Positions 27,041 to 36,568 of a DNA stretch of 64,000 bases are shown here, one piece after another. The notes beneath the pieces were generated by a model. That model was not told where the DNA came from, ran no database searches, and saw nothing but the letters and a program-made list of their open reading frames with translations. The stretch comes from Phycisphaerae bacterium. Its GTDB lineage: Bacteria; Planctomycetota; Phycisphaerae; UBA1845; Fen-1342. Within the stretch, counting starts at the first letter, position 1. Each line of letters starts with the position of its first letter. A program made the position numbers and the translations under genes. The DNA is taken from contig JANQNU010000084.1 in NCBI GenBank assembly GCA_028279405.1, positions 62,001 to 126,000 on the forward strand. The letters run 5' to 3'.

Positions 27041-30000
27041 ATGGCGCGACGTCGGGACGCTCAGGCGACGATGTCAAAGGATCCGTTCGACAGCCAACTG
27101 ACCACTGTCCGGCAGGTCGAGATTCCGAAGGAACTCGATTCCGCCGCCCGGGAGCGGTTCATTCAGACGATTCGTGATGCCGTCGCGATGCAAGCGCGGC
27201 TCGCGTCCGGGTGTAGCGCGATCCTGCCGATGGCCGAGGACGTCGAGCTGGCCGGAAAATCGCTGCTGATCGAGCATTCGCCGGCGACGCCGATCCGGTT
27301 CGAGCAGGTGTTGAACGCCGAGACACGTCTGACGATCGAGGATCTCTGGTCGATCACGCACGTGGGCCTGCGGGCGCTTGAGGCGGCCGCGACGATCCCG
27401 ACCGTTCATACGGGGCTGCACACCGGCTCGTTGTTTCGTGACCGCACCGGACGCGTCTGCATCTCCGACTTCGGTATCGCGTCCGCATTCGAGGCGCATT
27501 GTGGCGTCGAGACGCGGCGGTTCGTGCATTGTGAGACGGTGGCCCGCGAGATCAAAGGCGGACGATTTCGTTCCGGGGTCTGGCGACTGCTCACCGACGA
27601 GTCGCGGCAGGAGAATGGCTGGGTCGCGACCAACTTCCCGCCGGAGCTGCTCGACGATGCGACGCGTTTCAACGTCAAGGCCGACCAGTTCGCACTCGGC
27701 GCCATGCTCTATGTACTTGCAGCCGGCGTACACCCTTTCGGCGTCGAATTCGATGACCCGACGGTGACCTTCTTTCTGACGTTCGAACCCTACGCGCTGA
27801 ACGAGGAACGGCGCGACTGGGAAGAAACGTTCGAGCGACACGACAGCGGCACGGCAACGTCGCACGATCGCTCGATCGTTGCCTGGGGCGAGCTGGTCTT
27901 TCGACTCCTGAGCACCGAACCCGGCGAACGGTTCACCAAGATCAGCGAGGCGCTCGAGGAGGCCCGGCTCTTCGTTCCCGAGACCTGGCAGGAGGCTGAT
28001 GCGGCCCTGGCCGAGGCCGCCGATCAGCTTGACCAAGGGGACATCGGCGCCTTCCTCGAGACCACCAAGCCCTGGATCGAGAATGCGGGCCTCCCTGCGT
28101 TGTGGCGCCGCGGGCTCAAATCGACAGTCAGCGATCTGTCCGAGCGACGGGAAGCAATCGAGACCCGCGCTCGTCGGGAACGGATGTTGGCCGATGCACA
28201 GGCGGCGCTGGCCGCAGGCGAAACAGCCCAAGCACGCACCTTTGCAGAGCAGCTCCTAGCCGAAGAACAGGCGGACGACGATCAGGTCTCGGCGGCACGC
28301 GCCCTGATACAGGAGTGCGATGCTCACAAGTCGCTGCTGGAGGCCGGCGCCGCGGCCCTGGCCGAGTCCTACCTGAGCAACGCACGCACCGCGCTCGACG
28401 CCGGCAACGAGACCGAGGCCGAGGAAAGCCTGGCGGCGTTGCTTGCTGAGCCCGACCTATCCCCCGCTATGCGCACCCAAGCGGAGACGCTTGCGTCCGA
28501 AATCGAACAGCGCAAGGAAGCGCGGCAGCGTGCGCTGGCTCGGTTGTCCAGTGCGCGGGCGGCGTTACAGACCGGCGACCTCGACCAGGCCGCGGAGTTA
28601 CTCTCGTCGCTGGAGCACGAAGAGCTCACGTCGGAAATGCAGGAGCAGGTCGCCACTGTCGCGCAGTCCCTCACATCCACGCGCGAGGCGCACGATCGAT
28701 ACGACGCGGCCCTGGCTCGTGCTCGAGATGCGTGGGCCGAAGCGGATGAGCAGACGCTCGAGCGGGCGCTCAAGGAAGTGCCCGAGGAAGGAGTCCCGTC
28801 GAAGCTGCGTGTCGAGCGCGCCGCGATCGCCGAGAAGGCCGGCGCGCTGAAAGAGGCGTTGATGGCTGTTCGTCGTGCGGAGCGTGCGCTGGGCAGCGGC
28901 AACGCGAGTGAAGCGGCCGATCACCTCGGCGGTCTATCGACCGACGCGTTACCGCCCGCCGTCGTCGAGCAGCGCACCCTGCTGAGCGAGCAGATCGAGG
29001 CTGCGCTCGCCGAAGTTCGCAAGCAGGCGGTCGAGAACGCGATCCGCACAATCGAGCAGGCAACGACGGCGCTCGTCGAGGGTGATCTCGGACGTTGCCG
29101 AACCCTCTGCGAGAGTGTGCTCGCGGTAGCGGACGAGATCACGGGGGAGCCGCAGACCGAGGCGCGTGCCATTCTCGATCGGTGTGAGGCCGCCCGTGGT
29201 GAGCGCGAGCGGCTGTTGCGTGCAACGGCTGCCCTCGACGACGATCGCTTGGACAGCGCGGCAGAGGAACTCGACAAGATCGTCCCCGACGCGATGGTCG
29301 CGAACGATCGCGAGAAACATGCAGCGCTGCTTGCGCGAATCGACGCTGCCCGCGCCGAGCGCAGCGCGCGTGAAGCCGCCGAAATCACAGCCCGGCTGGA
29401 AGCCGCTGAACAAGCGATCGAGTCCGGAGAGTTCGACGAAGCGGAACGGAACGCGACGACGGTTGCGTCAGCTGCCTCCGCACCGGAGGAGCAACGACAA
29501 CGCGCCGCGGCGTTGCAAAAACGAATTGATGACGAGCGTCCGATTGCCGAGACGTTAGCGGCCGCCGAGGCAGCGCTCGGCGAGGATGTCAGCCTGGCTG
29601 CACGTTTGCTGGAGAAAGGCGGGACCTGGCAGGATCGGAAGGTTCGCGCCTTGCCGGAATCGCTCCCGGTTTGGGCGCGCAGCACTGCGGAGGCCGTGCG
29701 CGACGCGATCCAATCGCGGGAAACTGAGCTGCGCAATCAGAACGTCGCGAAGGCGCGCAGCGCATTGGAAGCGGCCCGACAGGCGTTGGATTCCGAGCAG
29801 GTCGCCGACACGAAGGAGCACCTTGCTGTCGCCGACGACGGCGTGCGCTACGATGACGCGCTGCAGACCGAGCACGCTTCCATCAGTGAAGCGGTCGCGC
29901 GACTGGAGAAATGGCTTCCCAAGCTGGAGCAATGGGAGCGCCGCGTCGAGCGCGAGCCGTTGGCTGTGGTACAGGAGATCGAGGCCGATCCGACCGACGA

Positions 30001-31615
30001 GGCTCCTCCGGAATCGGTACGAAAGCGCCGGGAGGCGCTCGCGAAGCGGTGTCGGGCGCAGATTGACGCCGGTCGACAGGAGCTCAGCGCGGCACTGCGG
30101 ACGCTTGAAGAAGAACTGGAGCAGTCCGGGCGTCGAACAAAGCGGTTCGCCGCTCGGGTCGGCGCCATCGAGCAGAACGCGCTCGCTGCCGACGAGCATC
30201 GCACGTCCGCGCAGGCATTGCGCGACCGGTTCGACAGCTTGCCGCCACTACCGACATCGAAGTTGCCGCTGGCGGTTGCAGCCGTCGTTGGCGTTGTCGC
30301 GATCGGCGGCGGTGTCTGGTTTCTGATCCCCGGCGGTGGAAACGACCCGACACCGCCGGAGCCGAATGGCAACGAATCGGTCTTCGTGGACGCGAATGCG
30401 AACGAAAACGAAACAGAATTCGTCGTCGGGAACGACAACTCGGACACCTCGGTCGCGCGTGGAAACGAAAGCGTCGAAAACACGAACGCCGACCTGGCAA
30501 CCAATGATGGGAACGCCAACGAAGCGGTCGTTGTGGACGGATCGAACGAAAATACGGACGAACCGATTGTCGTCTTTGACTTCGAGCAGGTGCTGCGTGA
30601 AACGCCGCCGCCGATCGCTGTGAATGCGTTGCCCGACCTTGCGGGACTGCTGACGGACGAGTCTCCGGGATTGGGATCGGTTGTCTCGGAGCTGTTGTCG
30701 CGGGTGAGCGACGAGCGCGTGACCTCGTTCACTGACGACTGGAAGTCGATGGATGACGACACGGCGCGGGCCGTTCGAACGGCGACGTATCGCGTCGCGG
30801 ATTTGGCGCTCGAGGGCCGCGTATTGGCGGAATATGATGAAGGCGCGTCGGCGTGGCGCGAGGATGTGCAGTTCGAACTGACCTCGGACGCATGGTCGGC
30901 CCTAGCGACGTGGATCGCGACGCGCGGGCGTGAATCGGCCGAGGAACAGAGCAACATTGGCGAACTGGCGGCAGCGCGGCGTCTTTGGAGCACCGCTGTC
31001 GACGAGATCGAGGGGTTGGCCCAGCGCGGGCGCGCGTCAACGGACACGCTGACGGAGCCGGATCTTCCCCGGGCATGGGAGCCACCGGCCGGCGTAGCGG
31101 TTGTCGCTCAGGACGAACGAACGGGTTATCCCGCGCGGCTTCGGCTGCCGAGCGGTCGTACCCTGACGCTGGTCGCAGTGCCCCCTACGGACGCTGCGTG
31201 GGCCGTATTGCCCGAGACGGCACGCGGATGGTCGGTGTTCTATATCGATGATGCTGAGTGGCCGGAACCGGTCGAGACGATGGACCAGGCGCGCACGGTC
31301 CTCAGCGGGATCGGACTGGTCGTGCCGGCGCTTCGAGAGTGGCAGCTCGGCGTGCTCGTTCAGGGTGATGCGCTTCAGGGCGCGGTCGGCGGCGCGTTCG
31401 AGTGGTGCATCCGCGACGGCCAGGCCGGTTGGGTCACCGGCGGATGTAGCAAGATTCCGAACGCCGAAGGGGTACTGCTGCCGCCCGCACCGGCGCCGTC
31501 GGCCGACGCTGCCGACTGGGTCCAGTGGCTTGCGAGCCCGCTGGTCACCCAGGAACGCGACTTCGGCGACGGACTGGCAACCGTGCGCGGCGTGCTGCGC
31601 GTGCATCCCTCGTAA
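27041..31615 (+). CDS. Pseudokinase / helical-repeat / FGE-sulfatase-like membrane protein
   Basis: 1524 residues from ATG 27041 (AAGG upstream; ATG 27071 is possible). Residues about 90-290 follow a Ser/Thr-kinase C-lobe: VHTGLHTGSLF in place of the HRD loop (Asp replaced by Gly, about 121), SDFGIAS (DFG, about 140), and a QFALGAMLYVLAAGVHPF helix. No Gly-rich loop or VAIK lysine is visible, so this is a pseudokinase. About 310-1070 is a row of helix-hairpin repeats (ALAAGETAQARTFAEQLL, AIESGEFDEAERNA). A membrane helix follows at about 1073-1096, an Asn/Glu-rich linker to 1185, and a C-terminal FGE-like domain (VFYIDDAEWP, VPALREWQ, GGAFEWCIRD, TGGC). It lies 22 bases before rsmE. Confidence 0.85.
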   Translation: MARRRDAQATMSKDPFDSQLTTVRQVEIPKELDSAARERFIQTIRDAVAMQARLASGCSAILPMAEDVELAGKSLLIEHSPATPIRFEQVLNAETRLTIEDLWSITHVGLRALEAAATIPTVHTGLHTGSLFRDRTGRVCISDFGIASAFEAHCGVETRRFVHCETVAREIKGGRFRSGVWRLLTDESRQENGWVATNFPPELLDDATRFNVKADQFALGAMLYVLAAGVHPFGVEFDDPTVTFFLTFEPYALNEERRDWEETFERHDSGTATSHDRSIVAWGELVFRLLSTEPGERFTKISEALEEARLFVPETWQEADAALAEAADQLDQGDIGAFLETTKPWIENAGLPALWRRGLKSTVSDLSERREAIETRARRERMLADAQAALAAGETAQARTFAEQLLAEEQADDDQVSAARALIQECDAHKSLLEAGAAALAESYLSNARTALDAGNETEAEESLAALLAEPDLSPAMRTQAETLASEIEQRKEARQRALARLSSARAALQTGDLDQAAELLSSLEHEELTSEMQEQVATVAQSLTSTREAHDRYDAALARARDAWAEADEQTLERALKEVPEEGVPSKLRVERAAIAEKAGALKEALMAVRRAERALGSGNASEAADHLGGLSTDALPPAVVEQRTLLSEQIEAALAEVRKQAVENAIRTIEQATTALVEGDLGRCRTLCESVLAVADEITGEPQTEARAILDRCEAARGERERLLRATAALDDDRLDSAAEELDKIVPDAMVANDREKHAALLARIDAARAERSAREAAEITARLEAAEQAIESGEFDEAERNATTVASAASAPEEQRQRAAALQKRIDDERPIAETLAAAEAALGEDVSLAARLLEKGGTWQDRKVRALPESLPVWARSTAEAVRDAIQSRETELRNQNVAKARSALEAARQALDSEQVADTKEHLAVADDGVRYDDALQTEHASISEAVARLEKWLPKLEQWERRVEREPLAVVQEIEADPTDEAPPESVRKRREALAKRCRAQIDAGRQELSAALRTLEEELEQSGRRTKRFAARVGAIEQNALAADEHRTSAQALRDRFDSLPPLPTSKLPLAVAAVVGVVAIGGGVWFLIPGGGNDPTPPEPNGNESVFVDANANENETEFVVGNDNSDTSVARGNESVENTNADLATNDGNANEAVVVDGSNENTDEPIVVFDFEQVLRETPPPIAVNALPDLAGLLTDESPGLGSVVSELLSRVSDERVTSFTDDWKSMDDDTARAVRTATYRVADLALEGRVLAEYDEGASAWREDVQFELTSDAWSALATWIATRGRESAEEQSNIGELAAARRLWSTAVDEIEGLAQRGRASTDTLTEPDLPRAWEPPAGVAVVAQDERTGYPARLRLPSGRTLTLVAVPPTDAAWAVLPETARGWSVFYIDDAEWPEPVETMDQARTVLSGIGLVVPALREWQLGVLVQGDALQGAVGGAFEWCIRDGQAGWVTGGCSKIPNAEGVLLPPAPAPSADAADWVQWLASPLVTQERDFGDGLATVRGVLRVHPS

Positions 31616-31637
31616 AAACCCGGAGATGCCAGCACCC

Positions 31638-32429
31638 ATGAGTTCCCAGCGTGAGAGACACCCCATCGACGCCGACGGTCGTTTGATAGGTCCATGGTTC
31701 TTCGCCGAGTCGCTGAAGCCCGGTTCTCTGGTGCTCTCGGAACAGGAATCGCAGCACGCCGTCGGCAGTCGTCGACTCCACCCCAATGACCCGCTGACAC
31801 TCTTTGACGGTCGGGGCGGACTCGCACAAGCCTGCATCGTCGGCGCTGACAAGCGTGCACGCAAGATCGAAGTCCGCGTGGAAACGATCGTACGCCACGA
31901 TCCGCCGGCGCCGACGCTCACGTTGGTGACGGCCGCGCCCAAGGGCCCGCGGCAATCCACGTTGGTTGAAAAATGTACCGAACTGGGCGCAGATCGGATC
32001 GTCTTTGCGACGTTCGAGCGATCGATCGCACAGATTAGCGAGACAGCGCGGTCCAAGCTCGCACGGACGGCGATCGAAGCTTGCAAACAGTCCCGTAGAC
32101 CGTTCGTGCCGACAGTCGAAACGACCAATTCGATCGACGAAGCCCTCGCCGCGCGTTCGGCAAGCGGCAGGGATCGGCGGTACATCGCAGACCCGCAATC
32201 GGATGCCCCTTCACTTGCTGCAGCGCTGTGCGAGCCGTCGGACGCGGACGTTTGCGTGCTGGTGGGCCCGGAAGGTGGATTCAGTGAGGATGAGCGTGCG
32301 CGGATCACGGCTCTCGGCGTCCGTTGCGTGCAACTCGGCCCGCACATCCTGCGGATCGAGACGGCGGCAATCGCGGTGACGGCGATCTGGGCGGCGCAGC
32401 GGCCGCGAGCAGACGGGATCGCGACATGA
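31638..32429 (+). CDS. rsmE: 16S rRNA (uracil1498-N3)-methyltransferase RsmE
   Basis: 263 residues from ATG 31638; an in-frame ATG at 31626 overlaps the only GGAG. The N-terminal PUA-like domain ([22 protein letters not shown]) is followed by the SPOUT domain with [31 protein letters not shown] and [15 protein letters not shown]. These are the SAM-knot motifs of RsmE. It methylates U1498 in the 30S decoding region. Its stop overlaps the start of the next gene (ATGA), so the two are translationally coupled. Confidence 0.95.
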   Translation: MSSQRERHPIDADGRLIGPWFFAESLKPGSLVLSEQESQHAVGSRRLHPNDPLTLFDGRGGLAQACIVGADKRARKIEVRVETIVRHDPPAPTLTLVTAAPKGPRQSTLVEKCTELGADRIVFATFERSIAQISETARSKLARTAIEACKQSRRPFVPTVETTNSIDEALAARSASGRDRRYIADPQSDAPSLAAALCEPSDADVCVLVGPEGGFSEDERARITALGVRCVQLGPHILRIETAAIAVTAIWAAQRPRADGIAT

Positions 32430-32983
32430 GCCGGGGCGACTCGACCAATCCACAGCGCCGCACGCCAGCGCCCGCGCAGCTCCGCGATCGCCTGGGCTGG
32501 AGCGACGAGAAGCTGCTCGAAGAGTGTGACATTCATACATACCGCGCGTCCGGGCCCGGTGGGCAAAAGCGCAACAAGACATCATCCGCTGTTCGCCTGC
32601 GGCATCGCGCAACCGGGCTGACCACGATCGGCGAAGAGAGCCGCTCGCAGCACGTGAACAAGTCGAGGGCGTTGCGCCGCCTGCGCGAGGCGATCGCGAT
32701 TCACGTGCGATTGCCGACAACGACACCGGTTTCCTGGCCGCCGGGGGTGCAGATGCACCAGGGACGATTGACGGTCAGCGAACGCAATCCGGAGTATTGC
32801 ACGGTGCTCGCGATGGTGCTCGACATGCTCGAAGCGGAGGATGGACGCGTCGCGCAAGCGGCCGCCAAATTGCAGGTTTCGACATCGAGTCTGACCCGCT
32901 TTCTGCGAACGAACAAGCTCGTTTGGGCCGAGGCCAACCGCATACGGGAAACGATGGGTTTGCCGCCGCTCCGTGCCGACTGA
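32426..32983 (+). CDS. GGQ peptide-release-factor-like protein with C-terminal helical extension
   Basis: 185 residues; ATG overlaps the rsmE stop. The RF-1 domain has [19 protein letters not shown], the GGQ loop that hydrolyses peptidyl-tRNA esters in the ribosome. Domains for codon recognition are absent, as in ArfB/PrfH-type rescue factors. Unlike ArfB, whose tail is basic and unstructured, this one ends in about 60 residues with a helix-turn-helix look ([23 protein letters not shown]). Likely a ribosome-rescue factor; the exact subgroup is not certain. Coupling to rsmE supports a ribosomal role. Confidence 0.85.
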   Translation: MSRGDSTNPQRRTPAPAQLRDRLGWSDEKLLEECDIHTYRASGPGGQKRNKTSSAVRLRHRATGLTTIGEESRSQHVNKSRALRRLREAIAIHVRLPTTTPVSWPPGVQMHQGRLTVSERNPEYCTVLAMVLDMLEAEDGRVAQAAAKLQVSTSSLTRFLRTNKLVWAEANRIRETMGLPPLRAD

Positions 32984-33092
32984 GCGAACAGAACGGCTTT
33001 GTTCAGATTCTGGAAAGGCGGTTGGCCGGGTCGGTGGAGCGTCTTACAATACGCGGGTCAGGGACGAACGCCGTGCAGAAGGAGCCCGATGA

Positions 33093-33956
33093 ATGTCGAT
33101 GCGGAGAGGACGACCGACCCTTTACGAGGTCGTGAATCGAAACAAGCGTGAGAGCGGTTGGCGACGTCGCCGAACGACACCCGCAAACCCTACGCCCTCC
33201 CCGAATCCGGGCTACGCAACGACGCGGTCCAAGCCGACCCCGGCGCCGGCGCCCACTCCGTCCCCGGCGCCCGCACCACCCGCGCCGGCCACGCGCCCCA
33301 GCGCGACCGAAACGCCGCTGAAGAACGGCCCGGCCGGTGACCAGCGCATGCGGTTCACGAATGGTGAACTGCAGCTGCGTCTCGGCATCGTCGGCATCAC
33401 CGCCGTCGCGATCGTCCTCGTGTCGCTTCTGGCGGTCATGTTCCAGGTCGGGTCGCGCGCAGCGAACCAACCCGAGGCACGTCCGGCGGACGACGGACTC
33501 CCCTTCGGCAACGACGATACCGCCACCGGACCGTCGGAGGTCGCGGTCCCAAGCAACGGCGCCCGCACACCTATCGAGCTGCCACAAACGGCCGCCAAGA
33601 GCGAGCCGCATCCGCGCCAAGCGCCGGCCGAACTGCCGCGGTGGGAGTTCGAGAAAGGCCATACCTATGTCGTCATCCAGCACTTCCCGAAGTCGAAGCG
33701 CCGGGCGGCGGAAGCTGTGCAGGCGTTCCTGAAACAGAACAATGTGGACTGTATCATCAAGCGCGGATCGGACGTGCGGGTCATCTCGCGCGAAGGGTAC
33801 GACCTCAAGACCGCCAGCCGGCCGGTCATCGCCGAGCATCGCCGCGCACTGGATCGGCTCAAGCAGAAGGTCAAGGAGGTCGGGCACAAGTACGTCCAGG
33901 AGTTCAAGGGCGGCTATGCGCTCGATCAATGCTACTTGAGTATCGTTCGACCGTAG
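33093..33956 (+). CDS. Single-TM protein with Pro/Ala linker and SPOR-like C-terminal domain
   Basis: 287 residues, with GAAGGAG eight bases before the ATG. The N-terminus is basic (MSMRRGRPTLYEVVNRN) and followed by a Pro/Ala/Thr-rich linker (about 30-80). A membrane helix at about 97-119 (LGIVGITAVAIVLVSLLAVMF) and a second disordered part lead to a C-terminal alpha/beta domain from about 187 (HTYVVIQHFPKSKRRAAEAVQAFL, VDCIIKRGSDVRVISREGY). That domain resembles SPOR, which binds denuded peptidoglycan, but I cannot confirm it. The neighbours are cell-wall genes (dapB, murD). Confidence 0.72.
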   Translation: MSMRRGRPTLYEVVNRNKRESGWRRRRTTPANPTPSPNPGYATTRSKPTPAPAPTPSPAPAPPAPATRPSATETPLKNGPAGDQRMRFTNGELQLRLGIVGITAVAIVLVSLLAVMFQVGSRAANQPEARPADDGLPFGNDDTATGPSEVAVPSNGARTPIELPQTAAKSEPHPRQAPAELPRWEFEKGHTYVVIQHFPKSKRRAAEAVQAFLKQNNVDCIIKRGSDVRVISREGYDLKTASRPVIAEHRRALDRLKQKVKEVGHKYVQEFKGGYALDQCYLSIVRP

Positions 33957-33995
33957 CCGCAATCGCCTGTCCTGCGAACCGGAAGGAATGATGTA

Positions 33996-34304
33996 TTGAG
34001 TCGCGTGGAGCAACTCCGCAAACTCGCCGCGGCGTCACCGGCGGACCCGCTGGCGCACTACGGCTTAGGGTTGGAGTATATCCAACTCGAACACTGGGAT
34101 GATGCGGTCGCGGCATTCGACGCGGCGATCGCGATCGACGCCGACTATTCGGCAGCTTACTACCACCTCGCCCGCGCTTTCATCGCACAGGGCAACCCGC
34201 AGGAAGCGGGCACGGCCCTGACGCGCGGCGTCGCAGTTGCGACCGCGCAAGGCGACATGAAAACGGTCGGAGAGATGCAGGAGTTGAAAGCGAGCCTGGC
34301 ATGA
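33996..34304 (+). CDS. Small TPR protein
   Basis: 102 residues from a TTG start with GGAAGGA eight bases upstream; the next in-frame starts are GTG 34005 and later. It holds about two tetratricopeptide repeats (PLAHYGLGLEYIQLEHWDDAVAAFDAAIAID, YSAAYYHLARAFIAQGNPQEA), for protein-protein contact. Its stop overlaps the dapB start (ATGA), so it is made together with DapB. Partner unknown. Confidence 0.82.
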   Translation: MSRVEQLRKLAAASPADPLAHYGLGLEYIQLEHWDDAVAAFDAAIAIDADYSAAYYHLARAFIAQGNPQEAGTALTRGVAVATAQGDMKTVGEMQELKASLA

Positions 34305-35113
34305 GCACGCGCGTCAGCATTGCCGGTTGTTGCGGCCGAATGGGACGCGCGCTGGTTCGACTGGTCCTGGGCGACGATGCATTGCAATTGACCGGCGCTT
34401 TTACCATCCCCGACGACCCGCTGCTTGGAAATGATGCGGGACTGGTCGCCGGCGTCGGTGAATCCGGGATCGCGGTTTCGACGCTTGACCACGTTGGCGA
34501 TTGCGATGTCGTGATTGACTTTACCCTGCCGGAAAGCAGCCAGACAATCGCAGCGTGGTGTGCAACACGCGGCGCGGCACATGTCTGTGGCACCACGGGG
34601 CTAACCGACGACGACTTTTCGGCGCTCGACCGCGCAGCGACCGCTGTGCCGGTGCTGTGGGCGCCGAACATGAGTGTCGGCGTCAATCTGCTGCTGCTGC
34701 TCGTCGAGCAGACGGCCCGGCGTCTCGGACCGGACTGGGACGTCGAGATTACGGAGTCGCACCATCGTCACAAGATCGACGCTCCGAGCGGAACAGCCAA
34801 AGCGCTGCTGTCTGCGGTCTGTTCCGGCCGAGAAGTAGCGCCACTCGACGTTGCGATCTACGGCCGCGAAGGAAACACCGGTTCGCGAAAACGCGGATCG
34901 ATCGGGGTTCACGCCCTGCGGCTCGGCGAAATCGTCGGCGAACACGACGTGCACTTCGGCTCGGCAGAGGAGACGCTGATCCTCTCGCACAAGGCGCGCA
35001 ATCGCGACACGTTCGCTGCCGGCGCGTTGCGTGTCGCCAAGTGGATCCACGGCAAGCCCGCTGGCCGTTACGCGATGCACGACGTGCTCGGCACCATCGT
35101 GCAGCAGGCATAA
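34301..35113 (+). CDS. dapB: 4-hydroxy-tetrahydrodipicolinate reductase DapB
   Basis: 270 residues, the usual length. The Rossmann motif is SIAGCCGRMGRAL and the substrate loop is ITESHHRHKIDAPSGTAKAL with the catalytic His/Lys. The reaction is NAD(P)H-dependent reduction of hydroxy-tetrahydrodipicolinate in the diaminopimelate/lysine pathway, supplying meso-DAP for peptidoglycan. It is coupled upstream to the TPR gene and followed by murD 21 bases on. This matches the DNPR-type MurE encoded at 45581-47077. Confidence 0.96.
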   Translation: MSTRVSIAGCCGRMGRALVRLVLGDDALQLTGAFTIPDDPLLGNDAGLVAGVGESGIAVSTLDHVGDCDVVIDFTLPESSQTIAAWCATRGAAHVCGTTGLTDDDFSALDRAATAVPVLWAPNMSVGVNLLLLLVEQTARRLGPDWDVEITESHHRHKIDAPSGTAKALLSAVCSGREVAPLDVAIYGREGNTGSRKRGSIGVHALRLGEIVGEHDVHFGSAEETLILSHKARNRDTFAAGALRVAKWIHGKPAGRYAMHDVLGTIVQQA

Positions 35114-35134
35114 CGGACGCACGGAGGCGTTCGC

Positions 35135-36568
35135 GTGACATCGAATGAAGGCGAACCGTCGCACCGCTCAACGAATCACCCGCACGTTCTCAAGGACCGG
35201 AATGTCACCGTCATGGGTCTCGGCCGCTTTGGCGGGGGCATCGGTGCGGCGCGTTGGCTCGCCGAGCAGGGTGCGCACGTCACGGTGACCGACACAGCGT
35301 CGGCGGACCAGCTGAGCGAATCCGTCGCGCAACTGGCGGACTTGCCGATCAGACACGTCCTCGGGGGCCATGACGAGCGTGACTTTCGGGACGCGGACCT
35401 GGTGGTCGTCAGCCCCGCCGTGCCCGATCGCGCCCCATTGCTCGCGACCGCACGCGCCAACGACGTCCCTGTCACCACCGAGATCAACCTGTTCCTCGAA
35501 CGCTGCCCGTGCCGCGTCGTCGGGATCACCGGCTCCGTGGGCAAGAGCACGATCACCGCGATGACCGGACAGATCCTGAAGACGGCACTCGGCGAAGATG
35601 GGGTCTGGGTCGGCGGTAACATTGGGGCGTCGCTACTCGGCGACCTTCCCCGGATGGCGTCAGACCACGTCGTCGTTCTCGAACTGTCCAGTTTTCAGCT
35701 CGCGCGCACGCCCGCGATCCGCTGGAGCCCGACGATCGCGGTCATCACGAACGTTACACCCAACCACCTTGACTGGCACGGTGGCTTCGCCGACTACCTG
35801 GCTTCCAAGCTGAACATCGTTCGTTACCAGGACCCGCAGCGGGACACGATCATCATGGAGGACGTTCCGACGCTGCGCACCAACTTCGACCTGCTTTTCG
35901 GCGATCTCGCGGGCATCTGGCGTTACGACCTCGATTCGCGCGACGAGCCGCAGGCGGTCATGCAAACGACGTCCGCGGTCGATTGCGACAACCGACAACT
36001 ATCGTGGCCCGAACTGAGATTGTCCGTGCCGGGTGCACACAACCGTCGCAATGCGGCAGCGGCCCTGACGGTAGCGCATGCACTCGGCATTGACGGCCCC
36101 CGCGCGACCGAGCCGCTTGCGACGTTCCGGGCGCTTCCGGATCGACTGGAGTTCGTCGCCGAGCACGCGAACGTTGCGTATTACAACGATTCAAAGTCCA
36201 GCACGCCGGAGTCGGCAATCACGGCCATGCGCGCCATCGAGCGGCCACTGCTGATCATTCTCGGCGGCTACGACAAGCAGGTGGATCTGAGCGCCGCCGT
36301 CCAATTTGCAGCGACGCGCGCCAAGCACGTCGCCTGCATCGGCGAGACCGGACCGCGGATTCAAGCGGCGGTCGAAGCAGCCGGCGGGACTGCGACCCTG
36401 GACAAGGATATGGGTAGCGCCGTGAACAGTTGCGCCCGGCGCGCCGTGGCCGGCGACGCCGTCCTGCTCTCGCCGGCGTGCGCATCCTGGGACCAGTTCG
36501 CGGACTATCGTGCCCGAGGCCGCTGCTTTCGGGACCTCGTCCATCAGCTCGCGGGCAAAGCACAATGA
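35135..36568 (+). CDS. murD: UDP-N-acetylmuramoylalanine--D-glutamate ligase MurD
   Basis: 477 residues, GTG start with GGAGG upstream. The N-terminal Rossmann-like domain (VTVMGLGRFGGGIGAARWLAE), the ATP loop VGITGSVGKSTITAM (GSVGKST rather than the common GTNGKTT) and the C-terminal NDSKSSTPESAITAM motif are typical of MurD. It adds D-glutamate to UDP-MurNAc-L-Ala. It lies outside the main dcw cluster of this window, between dapB and mutY, and overlaps mutY by four bases. Confidence 0.95.
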   Translation: MTSNEGEPSHRSTNHPHVLKDRNVTVMGLGRFGGGIGAARWLAEQGAHVTVTDTASADQLSESVAQLADLPIRHVLGGHDERDFRDADLVVVSPAVPDRAPLLATARANDVPVTTEINLFLERCPCRVVGITGSVGKSTITAMTGQILKTALGEDGVWVGGNIGASLLGDLPRMASDHVVVLELSSFQLARTPAIRWSPTIAVITNVTPNHLDWHGGFADYLASKLNIVRYQDPQRDTIIMEDVPTLRTNFDLLFGDLAGIWRYDLDSRDEPQAVMQTTSAVDCDNRQLSWPELRLSVPGAHNRRNAAAALTVAHALGIDGPRATEPLATFRALPDRLEFVAEHANVAYYNDSKSSTPESAITAMRAIERPLLIILGGYDKQVDLSAAVQFAATRAKHVACIGETGPRIQAAVEAAGGTATLDKDMGSAVNSCARRAVAGDAVLLSPACASWDQFADYRARGRCFRDLVHQLAGKAQ

